From positions 2,916,786-2,980,785 of the forward strand of contig NZ_KB467824.1 in the NCBI RefSeq assembly GCF_000344615.1: DNA of 64,000 bases, in the 5' to 3' direction. This document shows positions 43,161 to 53,356 of the stretch, in pieces; the first letter of the stretch is position 1; each line of letters starts with the position of its first letter. The position numbers and the translations under genes were made by a program. The DNA comes from Janthinobacterium sp. CG3 (GTDB lineage Bacteria; Pseudomonadota; Gammaproteobacteria; Burkholderiales; Burkholderiaceae_D). Below the pieces are notes generated by a model, which was not told where the DNA came from, ran no database searches, and worked only from the letters and a program-made list of their open reading frames with translations.

Positions 43161-45056
43161 TCAGCCCTTGGCGCGGGCCTCGATCACTTCCCACTTTTCC
43201 AGCGCTTCCAGCAGCGCGGCGTCGATTTCGGCGACGCGCGCGTTCAAGCGCTTGCCCTCGGCCGGGGTCTTCTTGTAGAAATCCGGATGCGCCAGCTGGC
43301 CGGCGATGACGGCCTGCTCGTCTTCCAGCTTGGCGATCAGCAGCGGCAGCTCGTCAAGTTCGCGCTGCTCCTTGTAGCTGAGCTTTTTCTGCTTGGCGGC
43401 GGCCGGCTGGGTCGCGGCCGGCTCGGCCTTGGCGGCGGCCTTGGCCGGCGCGGCCGGCGCGATGGTGCGCACGCGCTCCCAGTCGGTGTAGCCGCCGACG
43501 AATTCGCGCCACTTGCCCTCGCCCTCCGAGACCACCACCTGGGTCACGACGTTGTCGAGGAAGGTGCGGTCATGGCTGACCAGGAAGACGGTGCCGGTGT
43601 AGTCTTCCAGCAATTCCTCGAGCAATTCCAGCGTGTCGATGTCGAGGTCGTTGGTCGGCTCGTCGAGCACCAGCACGTTGGCCGGCTTGGCGAACAGGCG
43701 CGCCAGCAGCAGGCGGTTGCGCTCGCCGCCGGACAGCGACTTCACCGGCGAGCGGGCGCGCTCCGGCGCGAACAGGAAATCGTTCAGATAGGTCATCACA
43801 TGCTTGCGCTGGCCGTTGATTTCGACCCAGTCGCTGCCCGGGGCGATCGTTTCCATCAGGTTCGCCTCCTCGTTGAGCTGGGTGCGCATCTGGTCGAAAT
43901 ACGCCACCTGCAGCTTGGTGCCCAGGCGGATCGTGCCGCTGTCGGCCTCTTCCTGGCCGAGGATCATTTTCAGCAGCGTGGTCTTGCCGGCGCCGTTGGC
44001 GCCGATCAGGCCGACCTTGTCGCCGCGCAGGATGGTACCGGTGAATTCCTTGACGATAACCTTGTCGCCGTAGGACTTCGAGACGTTTTCCAGTTCCGCC
44101 ACGATCTTGCCGGAGCGTTCGCCGGCCGACACGTCCAGCTTGACCTGGCCCTGCTGCTCGCGGCGCACGCTGCGCGTCACGCGCAAGGCTTCCAGGCGCC
44201 GCACGCGGCCCTCGTCGCGCACCCGGCGCGCCTTGACGCCCTTGCGTATCCACACCTCTTCCTGCGCCAGGAACTTGTCGAACTTGGCGTTCTCGACTTC
44301 CTCGATCTCCAGTTGCTCGCTCTTACGCACCTGGTAGGCGGTGAAGTTGCCCGGGTACGACAGCAGGCGGCCGCGGTCGAGTTCGATGATGCGGGTCGCC
44401 ACGTTGTCGAGGAAGCTGCGGTCGTGGGTAATGAACAGCACGCTGCCCTTGTAGTCGCGCAACAAGCCTTCGAGCCACAGGATCGAGGTGAAATCCAGAT
44501 GGTTGGTCGGCTCGTCCAGCAGCAACACGTCCGGCGCCGACACCAGCGCGCGCGCCAGCGCGACGCGCTTCTGCATGCCGCCGGACAGGGTTTTCATCAG
44601 CATGTCGCCGCGCAGGTTCAGGCGGCCCAGCACGGTCTCGACCTTGTTCGGCAGGCTCCAGCCGTCGCCGGCGTCGAGCTTGACCTGGATGTCGTGCATG
44701 CGCTCCATCAGCGCCTCGTCGTCGCCCTGGCCGAACTGGCCGGTCAACGCGTCGTATTCCTGCAACAGCGCCGGCAACTCGCCCATGCCGGAGGCGACGG
44801 CGTTGTACACCGACATTTCCTGGTCGAATTGCGGTTCTTGCTCGACATAGGCGATTTTGATGCCCTGCTGCATAACCAACAAACCGTCGTCGAGCTTGAA
44901 CGTGCCCGAGATGACCTTCAGCAGCGAGGACTTGCCGGTGCCGTTGCGCCCGATCAGGCCGACGCGCTCGGTCGTTTCCAGTGAGAATTCCGCGTGATCG
45001 AGCAGCGCGACATGACCGAACGCGAGTTGCGCCGATGAAAGAGAGATGACAGCCAT
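43161..45056 (-). CDS. uup: ABC-F family ATPase Uup
   Basis: Soluble ABC-F protein of about 631 residues with two ATP-binding domains. Domain 1 has Walker A GRNGTGKSS (near 35), signature LSGGMQKR and Walker B VLLLDEPTNHLD. Domain 2 has GANGAGKTT (near 345), LSGGERNR and VLVLDEPTNDLD. The linker is basic and helical. The C-terminal region (about 560-631, KLSYKEQRELDELPLLIAKL) is the coiled-coil domain that separates Uup from EttA-type relatives. The ATG at 45056 (MAVISLSSAQLAFGH) is preferred over upstream extensions. Uup acts on ribosomes and in DNA-transposon stability in E. coli. It is unrelated to the polysaccharide genes and marks a return to core genome. Confidence 0.93.
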   Translation of the reverse strand: MAVISLSSAQLAFGHVALLDHAEFSLETTERVGLIGRNGTGKSSLLKVISGTFKLDDGLLVMQQGIKIAYVEQEPQFDQEMSVYNAVASGMGELPALLQEYDALTGQFGQGDDEALMERMHDIQVKLDAGDGWSLPNKVETVLGRLNLRGDMLMKTLSGGMQKRVALARALVSAPDVLLLDEPTNHLDFTSILWLEGLLRDYKGSVLFITHDRSFLDNVATRIIELDRGRLLSYPGNFTAYQVRKSEQLEIEEVENAKFDKFLAQEEVWIRKGVKARRVRDEGRVRRLEALRVTRSVRREQQGQVKLDVSAGERSGKIVAELENVSKSYGDKVIVKEFTGTILRGDKVGLIGANGAGKTTLLKMILGQEEADSGTIRLGTKLQVAYFDQMRTQLNEEANLMETIAPGSDWVEINGQRKHVMTYLNDFLFAPERARSPVKSLSGGERNRLLLARLFAKPANVLVLDEPTNDLDIDTLELLEELLEDYTGTVFLVSHDRTFLDNVVTQVVVSEGEGKWREFVGGYTDWERVRTIAPAAPAKAAAKAEPAATQPAAAKQKKLSYKEQRELDELPLLIAKLEDEQAVIAGQLAHPDFYKKTPAEGKRLNARVAEIDAALLEALEKWEVIEARAKG

Positions 45057-45186
45057 AGTAAGTGAGAGGTGCTCGGGCGCGTTCCGTTGGGGACGAAATA
45101 CCGGCCGATTAGTTGAATGAAGCGAGCATTGTACCGACACTCGCGCCTGCTGCGCCATATATCGGCATCGCGGCCGCGGACAACGG

Positions 45187-45261
45187 TGGTACCGCCAGCG
45201 GGAATCGAACCCACATCTACCCCTTAGGAGGGGGTTGCACTATCCATTGTGCGATGGCGGC
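45187..45261 (-). tRNA. tRNA-Arg (anticodon CCU)
   Basis: Read on the minus strand the gene begins GCCGCCA and ends with encoded CCA. The anticodon loop is CTCCTAA, giving CCU, which reads AGG codons. The T-arm GGTTCGATTCC is standard. The acceptor stem pairs fully, with one G-U pair at the first position, and there is no variable-arm expansion. The length is 75 bases including CCA. Confidence 0.95.
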
Positions 45262-45341
45262 ACACTTGAAGAGTCGCTATTGTACAGGCTAACGAAAAAT
45301 GCCAACAGAGTGCGTGGCGCGGCGCCGGCATTGACATTTAC

Positions 45342-45773
45342 TCAAGGGGGAAACGGCGCGCGGTTTTGCCGTTTCGCCGCCCGGTCGGGCACCACGGCGG
45401 TGACTTCGATCTCCACCTTGGCCCGGTCCTCCACCAGCGCCACCACCTGCACCGCCGTCATGGCCGGGAAATGCAGGCCGATCAACTCGCGGTAGGCGAC
45501 GCCGATGTCGCGGTAGGCGGCCACGTATTCGCGCTTGTCGACGACGTACCAGGTCATGCGCACAATATCGGACGGCTTGGCGCCGGCCTCGGCCAGCACC
45601 TCGACCACGTTCTGCAGCGCCTGGCGCACCTGGCCGGCGAAGTCGTCGGTGTGGAACACGCCCTGCCCGTCCCAGCCTATCATGCCGCTGACGCACACCG
45701 TGCGCCCGCTGGCGGCGACGCCGTTCGAGTAGCCGCGCGGCCTGGCCCATCCGGGCGGTTGTAAAAATTCCAT
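45342..45773 (-). CDS. RidA family protein
   Basis: Small trimer-forming protein of 143 residues of the YjgF/YER057c/UK114 (Rid) superfamily. It has SNGVAASGRTVCVSGMIGWD (residues 16-35), FAGQVRQALQNVVEVLAEAG, and the C-terminal KVEIEVTAVVP. At the position of the imine-hydrolysing Arg of RidA (before the KxEIE segment) this protein has Leu in VVALVEDRAKVEIE, so it may belong to a Rid subgroup without deaminase activity. It follows an acyl-CoA dehydrogenase in the 2-aminobenzoyl-CoA operon. There it could bind or hydrolyse enamine/imine intermediates, which is speculative. Confidence 0.85.
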   Translation of the reverse strand: MEFLQPPGWARPRGYSNGVAASGRTVCVSGMIGWDGQGVFHTDDFAGQVRQALQNVVEVLAEAGAKPSDIVRMTWYVVDKREYVAAYRDIGVAYRELIGLHFPAMTAVQVVALVEDRAKVEIEVTAVVPDRAAKRQNRAPFPP

Positions 45774-45882
45774 GTCAAACCTTTCCAGTGTTACTTATAT
45801 ATGGATGTTGCGCGCTAGCTTAAACCAGCGGCGCAGAGCCGGCGCTTTTCCTACCGCGGCGCGGCGCTGACACACGCCGGCG

Positions 45883-47034
45883 CTACGACGGCTCGCTGGC
45901 CGGCGCCTCGCGCAGCAGTTCGCGCGCGATGATCAGTTGCTGCACCTCGGTGGCGCCCTCGTAGATGCGCAGCGCGCGGATTTCGCGGTACAGGCATTCG
46001 ACCGGGTGGCCGCTGACCACGCCCAGGCCGCCGAACAGCTGCACCGCCGCGTCGATCACCTGTTGCGCCGTCTCGGTCGCCGTCATCTTCGCCATCGCCG
46101 CCTCCTTGGTGACTTTGCGGCCCTGGTCGCGCTGCCAGGCGGCGCGGTAGGTCAGCAGCGCGGCGGCGTCGATGCCGGTCGCCATCTGCGCCAGCTTGGC
46201 CTGGGTCAGCTGGAAGTCGGCCAGCGTCTGGCCGAACATCTTGCGCTGCGTCGCGTGCGCCAGCGCCGCGTCGAAGGCGCGCCGGGCGAAGCCCAGCGCG
46301 GCCGCCGCCACCGAGGTGCGGAACACGTCCAGCGTCGCCATCGCCACCTTGAAGCCCTGCCCCGGCGCGCCCAGGCGGGCGCTGGCCGGGATCCGGCAAT
46401 GGTCGAAGCGCAGCCGCGCCAGCGGATGCGGCGCGATCAGGTGGATGCGCTCCGCCACTTCGCAGCCGGGCGTGGCGGCGTCGACGATGAAGGCGCTGAT
46501 GCCGCGCGCGCCCGGCGCCTCGCCGGTGCGCGCGAACACCACGTAGAAGTCGGCGATACCGCCGTTGGAAATCCAGGTCTTCTCGCCGTTGAGCACGTAG
46601 TCGTCGCCGTCGGCCACCGCCGCGCACGCCATCGCGGCGACGTCGGAGCCGGCCTGCGGCTCCGACAGCGCGAACGCGGCGATGGCCTCGCCGCGTTCAA
46701 CCCGCGGCAGGTAGGCGTCTTTGTTGGCGGCGCTGCCGAACAGGCTGATGGCGCACGAGCCCAGCCCCTGCATGGCGAAGCTGAAGTCGGCCAGGCCGGC
46801 GTGGCGCGCCAGCGTTTCGCGGATCAGGCAAATGGCGCGCGTGTCGATCTCGCCGATGGCGTGCTTGAGCCAGCCGGCCTGGCCCAGCTGGCGCACCAGC
46901 GCGCGGCAGGCGGCGTCGACGTCGGCGCCGTGGACGTCGTGGATGTGCCGCGCGGCCCAGGCGTCCAACTCGCGTTCGAGCTGGGCGTGCTTCGGCTCGA
47001 AAAACGGCCAGTCCAGATAAGTTTTATCGCTCAT
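45883..47034 (-). CDS. Acyl-CoA dehydrogenase
   Basis: FAD-dependent acyl-CoA dehydrogenase of 383 residues. The ATG at 47034 follows two bases after the hydratase stop and gives [16 protein letters not shown]. Motifs are [16 protein letters not shown] (near 125) with the FAD-binding region, [17 protein letters not shown] (near 163), [17 protein letters not shown] (near 260), and the catalytic Glu in [13 protein letters not shown] (near 360). It sits in the 2-aminobenzoate catabolic operon, where it would perform a dehydrogenation of a ring-opened or ring-reduced CoA thioester. The exact substrate is inferred from the neighbours. Confidence 0.88.
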   Translation of the reverse strand: MSDKTYLDWPFFEPKHAQLERELDAWAARHIHDVHGADVDAACRALVRQLGQAGWLKHAIGEIDTRAICLIRETLARHAGLADFSFAMQGLGSCAISLFGSAANKDAYLPRVERGEAIAAFALSEPQAGSDVAAMACAAVADGDDYVLNGEKTWISNGGIADFYVVFARTGEAPGARGISAFIVDAATPGCEVAERIHLIAPHPLARLRFDHCRIPASARLGAPGQGFKVAMATLDVFRTSVAAAALGFARRAFDAALAHATQRKMFGQTLADFQLTQAKLAQMATGIDAAALLTYRAAWQRDQGRKVTKEAAMAKMTATETAQQVIDAAVQLFGGLGVVSGHPVECLYREIRALRIYEGATEVQQLIIARELLREAPASEPS

Positions 47035-47036
47035 GC

Positions 47037-47891
47037 TCAATCCCCCTCGAATTGCGGTTTTTCCTTCGCCACGAAAGCGTGGTAGGCGCGGTGGAAGTCG
47101 TTGGTCGCCATGCAAATGGCCTGCGCCTGGGCTTCCGCCTCGATCGCCTCGTCGATGCCCATGTTCCACTCCTGCTGCAGCATTTTCTTGGTCATGCCGT
47201 GGGCGAAGGTGGGGCCGTTGGCCAGTCCGGCGGCGAAGGCCCGGGCCGCGGCCAGCAGCGCCCCGGGCTCGTGCAGGCTGTTGAAAAAGCCCCAGCGCTC
47301 CCCTTCCACGCCCGACATCGAGCGGCCGGTGTAGAGCAGCTCGGCGGCGCGGCCCTGGCCGATCACCCGCGGCAGCAGCGCGCAGGCGCCCATGTCGCAG
47401 CCGGCCAGGCCGACCCGGGTAAACAGGAAGGCGGTCTTGCTGCGCGCGCTGCCCAGGCGGATGTCGGAGGCCAGCGCCAGCATCGCCCCGGCGCCGGCGC
47501 AGATGCCGTCGATGGCCGCGACGATCGGTTGCGGACAGGCGCGCATGGCCTTGACCAGGTCGCCGGTCATGCGCGTGAAGGCCAGCAGGCCCGGCATGTC
47601 CAGTGTGGTCAGCGGGCCGATGATGTCGTGCACGTCGCCGCCGGAGCAAAAGTTCTCGCCGGAGCCGGTGACGACGACGGCCTTGACGTCGTCGGCGTAG
47701 GCCAGCGCGCGGAACAGCTCGCGCAGCTCGGCGTAGGAGTCGAAGGTCAACGGGTTCTTGCGTTCGGGCCGGTTCAAGGTCAGCGTAGCGACGCCGCCGG
47801 CCACCTCGAAGCGGAAATGGCCGGCCTGGTAGTCGGCCACGCTGGCGCGGTTGCCGGGCAGTTGCTGGGCTTGGCCAGGGAGGTAGCGCAT
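47037..47891 (-). CDS. Crotonase-family enoyl-CoA hydratase/isomerase-like protein
   Basis: Crotonase-fold protein of 284 residues in the 2-aminobenzoyl-CoA operon. The oxyanion-forming segments [12 protein letters not shown] (near 78) and [19 protein letters not shown] (near 128) are present. The two Glu residues used by enoyl-CoA hydratase 1 are not conserved: by eye-alignment they are Met (GAGAM) and Arg (FTRVGL). An Asp in GLAGCDMGA matches the position used by dienoyl-CoA isomerases. It may therefore catalyse isomerisation or ring chemistry rather than classical hydration. Spacing to the neighbouring genes is 2 and about 24 bases. Confidence 0.87.
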   Translation of the reverse strand: MRYLPGQAQQLPGNRASVADYQAGHFRFEVAGGVATLTLNRPERKNPLTFDSYAELRELFRALAYADDVKAVVVTGSGENFCSGGDVHDIIGPLTTLDMPGLLAFTRMTGDLVKAMRACPQPIVAAIDGICAGAGAMLALASDIRLGSARSKTAFLFTRVGLAGCDMGACALLPRVIGQGRAAELLYTGRSMSGVEGERWGFFNSLHEPGALLAAARAFAAGLANGPTFAHGMTKKMLQQEWNMGIDEAIEAEAQAQAICMATNDFHRAYHAFVAKEKPQFEGD

Positions 47892-47915
47892 GGTGTGGTC
47901 CTTTATGTATGTTGC

Positions 47916-48461
47916 TTAGTTGTCGTCGAGCTGGCGCTTCATCTGCGACAGCAGCCCGATCAACTGGGTTTTGTCCTGCGGCGAGACGCCGTGCAGCAGC
48001 TCGGCGATCCAGCCTTCGTGCACCTGGGCCATCGTGGCGAAGGCGGCGCGCCCGGCCGCCGTCAGCTTGACGCTGTAGACGCGCCGGTCCTTCGGGGCGG
48101 GCACGCGCAGCACCAGCCCCTCCGTCTCAAGCTGGTCGGTGATGCCGGTGATGTTGCCGCCTGTGACCATCATGCGCTTCGACAGCTCGCCCATGCGCAG
48201 CCCGTCCGGGTGGCGCTCCAGCTGCGCCATCAAATCAAAACGCGGCAGCGTGATGTCGAAGCTCGAGCGCAGCCGGCTGCGGATCTCGTTTTCAATCTTC
48301 ACCGTGCAAGAGAGCATGCGCAGCCACAGCTTGAGCGACTGGTGGTGGTCCTGCGTCAGGCGGCTGGCCAGGTCGAGCACGGCGCCGCCGTCGTCGTCGG
48401 GTAAGCCGGCGCTCACTTCATTGTCGTTGGGTGTGGCTGGCATAAGGGCGCTTACCTTCAT
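47916..48461 (-). CDS. MarR family transcriptional regulator
   Basis: Winged-helix regulator of 181 residues. The DNA-binding part spans about 60-145, with [43 protein letters not shown] as recognition helix and wing, and [21 protein letters not shown]- and C-terminal helices form the dimer interface. It lies inside the 2-aminobenzoate operon, between the SDR and hydratase genes. Regulators of this type usually repress CoA-dependent aromatic pathways and are released by the CoA thioester. A 20-base dyad in the promoter of the ligase gene (53337-53356) is a likely binding site. Confidence 0.9.
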   Translation of the reverse strand: MKVSALMPATPNDNEVSAGLPDDDGGAVLDLASRLTQDHHQSLKLWLRMLSCTVKIENEIRSRLRSSFDITLPRFDLMAQLERHPDGLRMGELSKRMMVTGGNITGITDQLETEGLVLRVPAPKDRRVYSVKLTAAGRAAFATMAQVHEGWIAELLHGVSPQDKTQLIGLLSQMKRQLDDN

Positions 48462-48465
48462 CTAT

Positions 48466-49245
48466 TCACATGACTTCGCCGCCGGCGACGGCGATCGATT
48501 GGCCGTTCATGGCGGCCGACTCGGGCAGGCACAACCACGCCACCGCGGCGGCCACTTCAACGCTTTGCACCAGGCGTTTTTGCGGATTGCCGGCGGCCAG
48601 TTCGGCCAGCGCCTCGGCCTCGCTGCGGCCGGTTTTGCCGCTGATGTTGGCCAGCGCCTGCTGCACGATGTCGGTGTCGGTGTAACCGGGGCAAACCGCG
48701 TTCACCGTCACGCCCTTGGCCGCCACCTCCAACGCCAGCGCCCGCGTCAGCCCCACCAGGCCGTGCTTGGCGGCGACGTAAGCGCTCACGTAGCGGTAGC
48801 CGACCAGGCCGGCGGTCGAGGCGACGTTGACGATGCGGCCCCAGCGCGCCTCCAGCATGCCCGGCAGCGCCGCCTGCATGCAGTGGAAGGCGCCGGTCAG
48901 GTTCACCGCCAACATCTGCTGCCACAGCGCCGCGTCGGTCTTGCCGAACGGCGCGGAGCTGGCCTGGCCGGCGTTGTTGACCAGGATGTCGATGCGGCCG
49001 AAGCGCGCGGCGGCGCGCCCGAAGGCGGCCCGCACCGCGTCCTCGTCGGTGATGTCGAGCCGCTCGCAGGCGAGCTCGCCCAGGGGTGCCAGTTCGGCCG
49101 CGGCGGCCGCCAGTGTGGCGCCGTCGCGCCCGGCCAGCGTGACGCGGGCGCCGCGTTCCAGCAGCGCGCGGGCGCAGGCCAGGCCGATGCCGCGCCCGGC
49201 CCCGGTCACCAGCGCGTGCTTGCCGGCCAATGCGAGGGGCGCCAT
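48466..49245 (-). CDS. SDR family NAD(P)-dependent dehydrogenase
   Basis: Classical short-chain dehydrogenase of 259 residues. TGAGRGIG (residues 14-21) binds the cofactor, NNAG is near 91, and the catalytic Ser and YxxxK lie in VNVASTAGLVGYRYVSAYVAAK (near 137-158). The C-terminus ends in GQSIAVAGGEVM. It is likely to be the hydroxyacyl-CoA dehydrogenase step of 2-aminobenzoyl-CoA degradation, judging from its place one base after the monooxygenase/reductase stop. The substrate is not proven. Confidence 0.88.
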   Translation of the reverse strand: MAPLALAGKHALVTGAGRGIGLACARALLERGARVTLAGRDGATLAAAAAELAPLGELACERLDITDEDAVRAAFGRAAARFGRIDILVNNAGQASSAPFGKTDAALWQQMLAVNLTGAFHCMQAALPGMLEARWGRIVNVASTAGLVGYRYVSAYVAAKHGLVGLTRALALEVAAKGVTVNAVCPGYTDTDIVQQALANISGKTGRSEAEALAELAAGNPQKRLVQSVEVAAAVAWLCLPESAAMNGQSIAVAGGEVM

Positions 49246-49246
49246 G

Positions 49247-51631
49247 TCAACCCTCCAGCAGCTTGGCCGCGACTTGCTGCGGGCTCAAGCCGGTGTTGGC
49301 GGCGGCCAGCTGGCGCTCGCGTTCGAGGTTGCGCTCGAGCTGTAGCTTGCCCGGCTGGTACTGCTTCGGCCACGGCAGCGCGTGGAAGCCGATTTTCGCC
49401 GCCTCGCTCAGGGTCCAGGCCGGGTTGGCCAGATGCGGCCGGCCCACCGCGCACAGGTCGGCGCGGCCGGCGGCGATGATGCTGTTGGCGTGGTCGGCCT
49501 CGAAGATCGAGCCGACCGCCATCGTCGCCACGCCGGCCTCGTTGCGCACGCGGTCGGCGAACGGGGTCTGGAACATGCGCCCGTACAGCGGCCGCTCGGC
49601 CTTGCTGACCTGGCCCGACGAGCAGTCGATCAGGTCCGCGCCGGCCGCCTTGAACAGGCGCGCGATGCGCACCGCGTCGTCCGGCGTGATGCCGCCTTCG
49701 ACCCAGTCGTGCGCCGAAATGCGCACGCTCATCGGCTTGTGCCGCGGCCACGCCGCGCGCATCGCGGCGAACACCCGCAGCGGGAAGCGGCAGCGGTTTT
49801 CCAGGCTGCCGCCGTATTCGTCGCCGCGCAAGTTGGTCAGCGGCGAGATAAAGCTCGACAGCAGGTAGCCGTGCGCGCAGTGCAGTTCGAGCCAGTCGAA
49901 GCCGGCCAGGTCCGAGGCCAGCGTGGCGCGCACGAAGTCGGCCTCGATGCGCGCCATGTCGGCGCTGTCGGCGGCGCGCGCGGTCTGCGACACGCCGGCC
50001 AGGTATTGCTGCTCGGACGCCGCCAGCAGCGGCCAGTTGCCCTCTTCCAGGGGCTGGTCGATGCCGTCCCACATGGCGCGGGTCGAACCCTTGGCGCCGG
50101 CGTGGCCCAGCTGGATGGCGATCTTCGCGTCGCTGCCGGCGTGGACGAAGTCGACGATGCGCTTCCAGGCCTGGGTGTGCGCGGGCGCGTACATGCCGGG
50201 ACAGGCCGGCGTGATGCGCGCGTCGGCCGAGACGCAGGTCATTTCGGCGAACACCATGGCGGCGCCGCCCAGCGCGCGCGCGCCCAGGTGCACCAGGTGG
50301 TAGTCGCCGGCGACGCCGTCGACGGCGCTGTACTGCGCCATCGGCGAGACCACGATGCGGTTTTTCAGCGTCAGGCCGCGCGCCTTGAAGGGAGTGAACA
50401 TCGGCGGCACGCGCGCGCCGGCCGGCAGCGCCACGCCGGCCTGGGCGCAGGCGCGCCCGGCCAGCCACAGCTCGTAGCCGGCGACGTAGTCCGGGTCGCG
50501 CAGGCGCAGGTTTTCGTGCGACAGGCGCTGGCTGCGCGTCAGCATCGAATAGGCGAACTGCGGCGCCTCCATGGCGCTGTAGCGCGCGACGTTCTCGAAC
50601 CACTCCATCGAATTGCGCGCCGCGCTCTGGATCTTGATGACCTCGATCGCCCGCGCCGCCTGGTAGTCGGCCAGCGCCAAGGTTGGCGCCTGCGCCGCGC
50701 CGGCGTGCCGGCCGAAGCAGCGCGCCAGCTCGATGGCGTCCTCCAGCGCCAGCTTGGTGCCGGAGCCGATCGAATAGTGCGCGGTGTGGGCGGCGTCGCC
50801 CATCAGCACCACCGGCACGGCGCCGTTCCAGTGCACCCACTGGCCGCAGACGATGCGCGGGAAGGTGATCCACATGGCCGAACCGCGCAGGTGCGGCGAA
50901 TTCGACATCAACGCGTGGCCGTCGAGCTGGTCGGCGAACAACTGCTCGCAGAAGGCGACGCTCTGCTCGGCGCTCATGTCGGCCAGGCCGGCGCCGCGCC
51001 ACACGGCTTCCGGCGCCTCGACGATGAAGGTCGAGGTGTCGCCGTCGTATTGATAAATATGCGCCTGGAACCAGCCGTGCGCGGTTTCCTTGAAGGCGAA
51101 GGTGAAGGCGTCGAACTTCTTGCGTGTGCCGAGCCAGACGAAGCGGCATTGGCGCGCCTCGATGTCGGGCTGGTAGCTGGCCGCGTAGCGGGTGCGGATG
51201 CGGCTGTTCAAGCCGTCCGAGGCGATCACCAGGTCGGCGCCGTAGGCCTTGGCGATGTCCTGGTCGTCCTGGACCTCGGTCTCGAACACCAGTTCGACGC
51301 CGAGTTCCTCGCAGCGCTGTTGCAGGATGTTGAGCAGGCGCTTGCGGCCGATGCCGCAGAAGCCGTGGCCGCCGGAACGCACCTTGGCGCCCTTGACATG
51401 CACGTCGATGTCGTCCCAGTGGTTGAACGATTGCAAGATCGCGCGGGCGCTCTGCTCGTCGGCGCCAACCAGGTTGCCCAGCGTCTGGTCGGAGAACACC
51501 ACGCCCCAGCCAAAGGTGTCGTAGGGGCGGTTGCGCTCGACGACGACGATGCGGTGGGCCGGGTTCTGCTTCTTCATCAGCAGGCTGAAATACAGGCCGG
51601 CCGGGCCGCCGCCTATGCAAACGATATTCAT
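49247..51631 (-). CDS. 2-Aminobenzoyl-CoA monooxygenase/reductase (salicylyl-CoA 5-hydroxylase-like)
   Basis: Bifunctional flavoenzyme of 794 residues. The N-terminal half (about 1-380) is an aromatic-ring FAD monooxygenase with [15 protein letters not shown] at residues 5-19, the conserved [21 protein letters not shown] near 282, and [13 protein letters not shown]. The C-terminal half (about 400-770) is an old-yellow-enzyme-like domain with [20 protein letters not shown] and HAGAKGSTR. Such fusions hydroxylate and reduce 2-aminobenzoyl-CoA in Azoarcus evansii. Close relatives are annotated as salicylyl-CoA 5-hydroxylase/oxidoreductase, and the CoA ligase next door supports the aminobenzoate reading. 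A thioesterase gene, which would be expected in a salicylate pathway, is absent from the operon. Confidence 0.88.
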   Translation of the reverse strand: MNIVCIGGGPAGLYFSLLMKKQNPAHRIVVVERNRPYDTFGWGVVFSDQTLGNLVGADEQSARAILQSFNHWDDIDVHVKGAKVRSGGHGFCGIGRKRLLNILQQRCEELGVELVFETEVQDDQDIAKAYGADLVIASDGLNSRIRTRYAASYQPDIEARQCRFVWLGTRKKFDAFTFAFKETAHGWFQAHIYQYDGDTSTFIVEAPEAVWRGAGLADMSAEQSVAFCEQLFADQLDGHALMSNSPHLRGSAMWITFPRIVCGQWVHWNGAVPVVLMGDAAHTAHYSIGSGTKLALEDAIELARCFGRHAGAAQAPTLALADYQAARAIEVIKIQSAARNSMEWFENVARYSAMEAPQFAYSMLTRSQRLSHENLRLRDPDYVAGYELWLAGRACAQAGVALPAGARVPPMFTPFKARGLTLKNRIVVSPMAQYSAVDGVAGDYHLVHLGARALGGAAMVFAEMTCVSADARITPACPGMYAPAHTQAWKRIVDFVHAGSDAKIAIQLGHAGAKGSTRAMWDGIDQPLEEGNWPLLAASEQQYLAGVSQTARAADSADMARIEADFVRATLASDLAGFDWLELHCAHGYLLSSFISPLTNLRGDEYGGSLENRCRFPLRVFAAMRAAWPRHKPMSVRISAHDWVEGGITPDDAVRIARLFKAAGADLIDCSSGQVSKAERPLYGRMFQTPFADRVRNEAGVATMAVGSIFEADHANSIIAAGRADLCAVGRPHLANPAWTLSEAAKIGFHALPWPKQYQPGKLQLERNLERERQLAAANTGLSPQQVAAKLLEG

Positions 51632-51644
51632 ATTGGACTCATTT

Positions 51645-53276
51645 TCATTCGGCGCGCAGCTTGAAGCGCTGCAGCTTGCCGGTTTCGGTGCGCGGCAGGG
51701 CCGCCTGGAATTTGATCGAGCGCGGGTATTTGTACGGCGCGATCTGCTGTTTGACGAATTCCTGCAGCGCCCTGGCCTGCTGCTCGGAGGCGTCGAAGCC
51801 GCTTTTCAGCACCACGTGCGCCTCGACGACCTGGCCGCGCTCCTCGTCGGCGCGTCCGATGACGCCGCATTCGGCCACCGCCGGGTGGCGCAGCAAGGCC
51901 TCCTCGACCTCCGGCCCGGCGATGTTGTAGCCGGCCGAGATGATCATGTCGTCGGTGCGCGAGCGGTAGAAAAAATAGCCGTCGGCGTCCATCTCGTAGG
52001 CGTCGCCGGTCAGGTTCCAGCCGTCCAGCACATAGTCGTTCTGGCGCGCGTCGTCGAGGTAGCGGCAGCCGGTCGGGCCCTTGACCGCGAGCCGTCCGAC
52101 CACGCCCGGGCCGACCGGCTTGCCGTCGGCGTCGAGGATGCAGGCCTGGTAGCCGGGGATCGGTTTGCCGGTGGCGCCGCGGCGGATTTGCGCGCCGGCG
52201 GCGGAAATGAAGATGTGCAGCAGCTCGGTGGCGCCGATGCCGTCGATCATGGCCAGGCCGGTGGCGCCCTGCCAGCTGTCGCGCGTGGCCAGCGGCAGCG
52301 CCTCGCCGGCCGAGACGCTCTTGCGCAGGCTGGCCAGGTCATAGTTGGCCGCCAGCGGCGCCATCTGGCGGTAAAACGTCGGCGCGGTGAAGCAGATGGT
52401 GGCGCGGTAGCGCGCGATCGCCCGCAGCAGCGTCTCCGGCGTCAGCTTTTCCAGCAGCACGGCGGCGGCGCCGACGCGCAGCGGGAACAGCAGCAGGCCG
52501 CCCAGGCCGAAGGTGAAGGCCAGCGGCGGCGTGCCGATGAAGACGTCGTCGGCCTGCGACTCCAGCGTCGAGCGCGGAAAGCAGTCGCAGATGGCCAGCA
52601 CGTCGCGGTGGAAGTGCATGGTGCCCTTGGGCACGCCGGTGGTGCCGGAGGTGAAGCTGATCAGGCAAACGTCGTCGGCGGCGGTGTCGAGCGCCTCGAA
52701 GCGGCCGTCGTGCGCCGCCATGCGCGCCTCCAGCGCGTCCGCGCCGGCGTCGTTGAACCAGACGGTCGGCGGGGCGGCGTCGAGGGCGTCGATCTCGGCG
52801 CGCAGGCCGGCCGCGCACAGCACCGCGTCGACCCGCGCCTTGCCGATGATCGCGGCGAGTTCCTTGGCGCGCAGCAGCGGCATGGTCGGCACCGCGACGC
52901 AACCGCTTTTCAGCACCGCCAGCAGGCAGGCCGCCATCATCGGGTTGTTGGCGCCGCGCAGCAGCACGCGGTTGCCCGGCACCAGGCCGAGCTCGTCGCG
53001 CAGCACCTGGGCGATCTGGTTGACCTTGCGCTGCAAGGTGGCGTAGCTCCACTGCTCGGCGTCGGCGTAGATGGCGACGCGCCCGCCGCCGCCGTCGGCC
53101 ACGGCGGCGTCGAGCAGCGCGCCGACGCAGTTCAGCCGCGCCGGGTACTGCAGCGACGGCAGGTCGAAGCGGATCTGCGGCCATTGCCCGGGCGGCGGCA
53201 AATGCTCGCGCGCGAAATGGTCGAGGTGGGCGGTGTAGGCGGTGGCGGCGGGTGCGGCGGCAGTCGGTCTGGTCAT
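51645..53276 (-). CDS. 2-Aminobenzoate-CoA ligase
   Basis: AMP-forming CoA ligase of about 543 residues. The ATG at 53276 (MTRPTAAAP) is preferred over an upstream TTG/ATG extension. Motifs are [20 protein letters not shown] (about 190, the P-loop), [12 protein letters not shown] (about 315), and the C-terminal [19 protein letters not shown] (about 395), with [16 protein letters not shown]. The final Lys is in [14 protein letters not shown] (about 530). It resembles benzoate/2-aminobenzoate-CoA ligases and activates anthranilate to feed the next gene. It is the first gene of the operon, downstream of a candidate promoter and MarR-type dyad. Confidence 0.9.
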   Translation of the reverse strand: MTRPTAAAPAATAYTAHLDHFAREHLPPPGQWPQIRFDLPSLQYPARLNCVGALLDAAVADGGGGRVAIYADAEQWSYATLQRKVNQIAQVLRDELGLVPGNRVLLRGANNPMMAACLLAVLKSGCVAVPTMPLLRAKELAAIIGKARVDAVLCAAGLRAEIDALDAAPPTVWFNDAGADALEARMAAHDGRFEALDTAADDVCLISFTSGTTGVPKGTMHFHRDVLAICDCFPRSTLESQADDVFIGTPPLAFTFGLGGLLLFPLRVGAAAVLLEKLTPETLLRAIARYRATICFTAPTFYRQMAPLAANYDLASLRKSVSAGEALPLATRDSWQGATGLAMIDGIGATELLHIFISAAGAQIRRGATGKPIPGYQACILDADGKPVGPGVVGRLAVKGPTGCRYLDDARQNDYVLDGWNLTGDAYEMDADGYFFYRSRTDDMIISAGYNIAGPEVEEALLRHPAVAECGVIGRADEERGQVVEAHVVLKSGFDASEQQARALQEFVKQQIAPYKYPRSIKFQAALPRTETGKLQRFKLRAE

Positions 53277-53336
53277 GGTTGCCCTGAGCTTTGGATAAGC
53301 GTATCGGTTCGTCGTATCGATTCGGCCTGCGAGCAG

Positions 53337-53356
53337 ATACTTTAAACCTAAACTAT
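53337..53356. promoter_or_regulatory. Candidate MarR operator (imperfect 20-bp dyad)
   Basis: Half-sites ATACTTTA and TAAACTAT (its complement with one mismatch) are separated by four bases. The dyad overlaps the candidate -10 region of the ligase promoter, about 60-80 bases before the start codon. It resembles AT-rich dyads bound by MarR repressors of aromatic CoA pathways. Confidence 0.5.
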
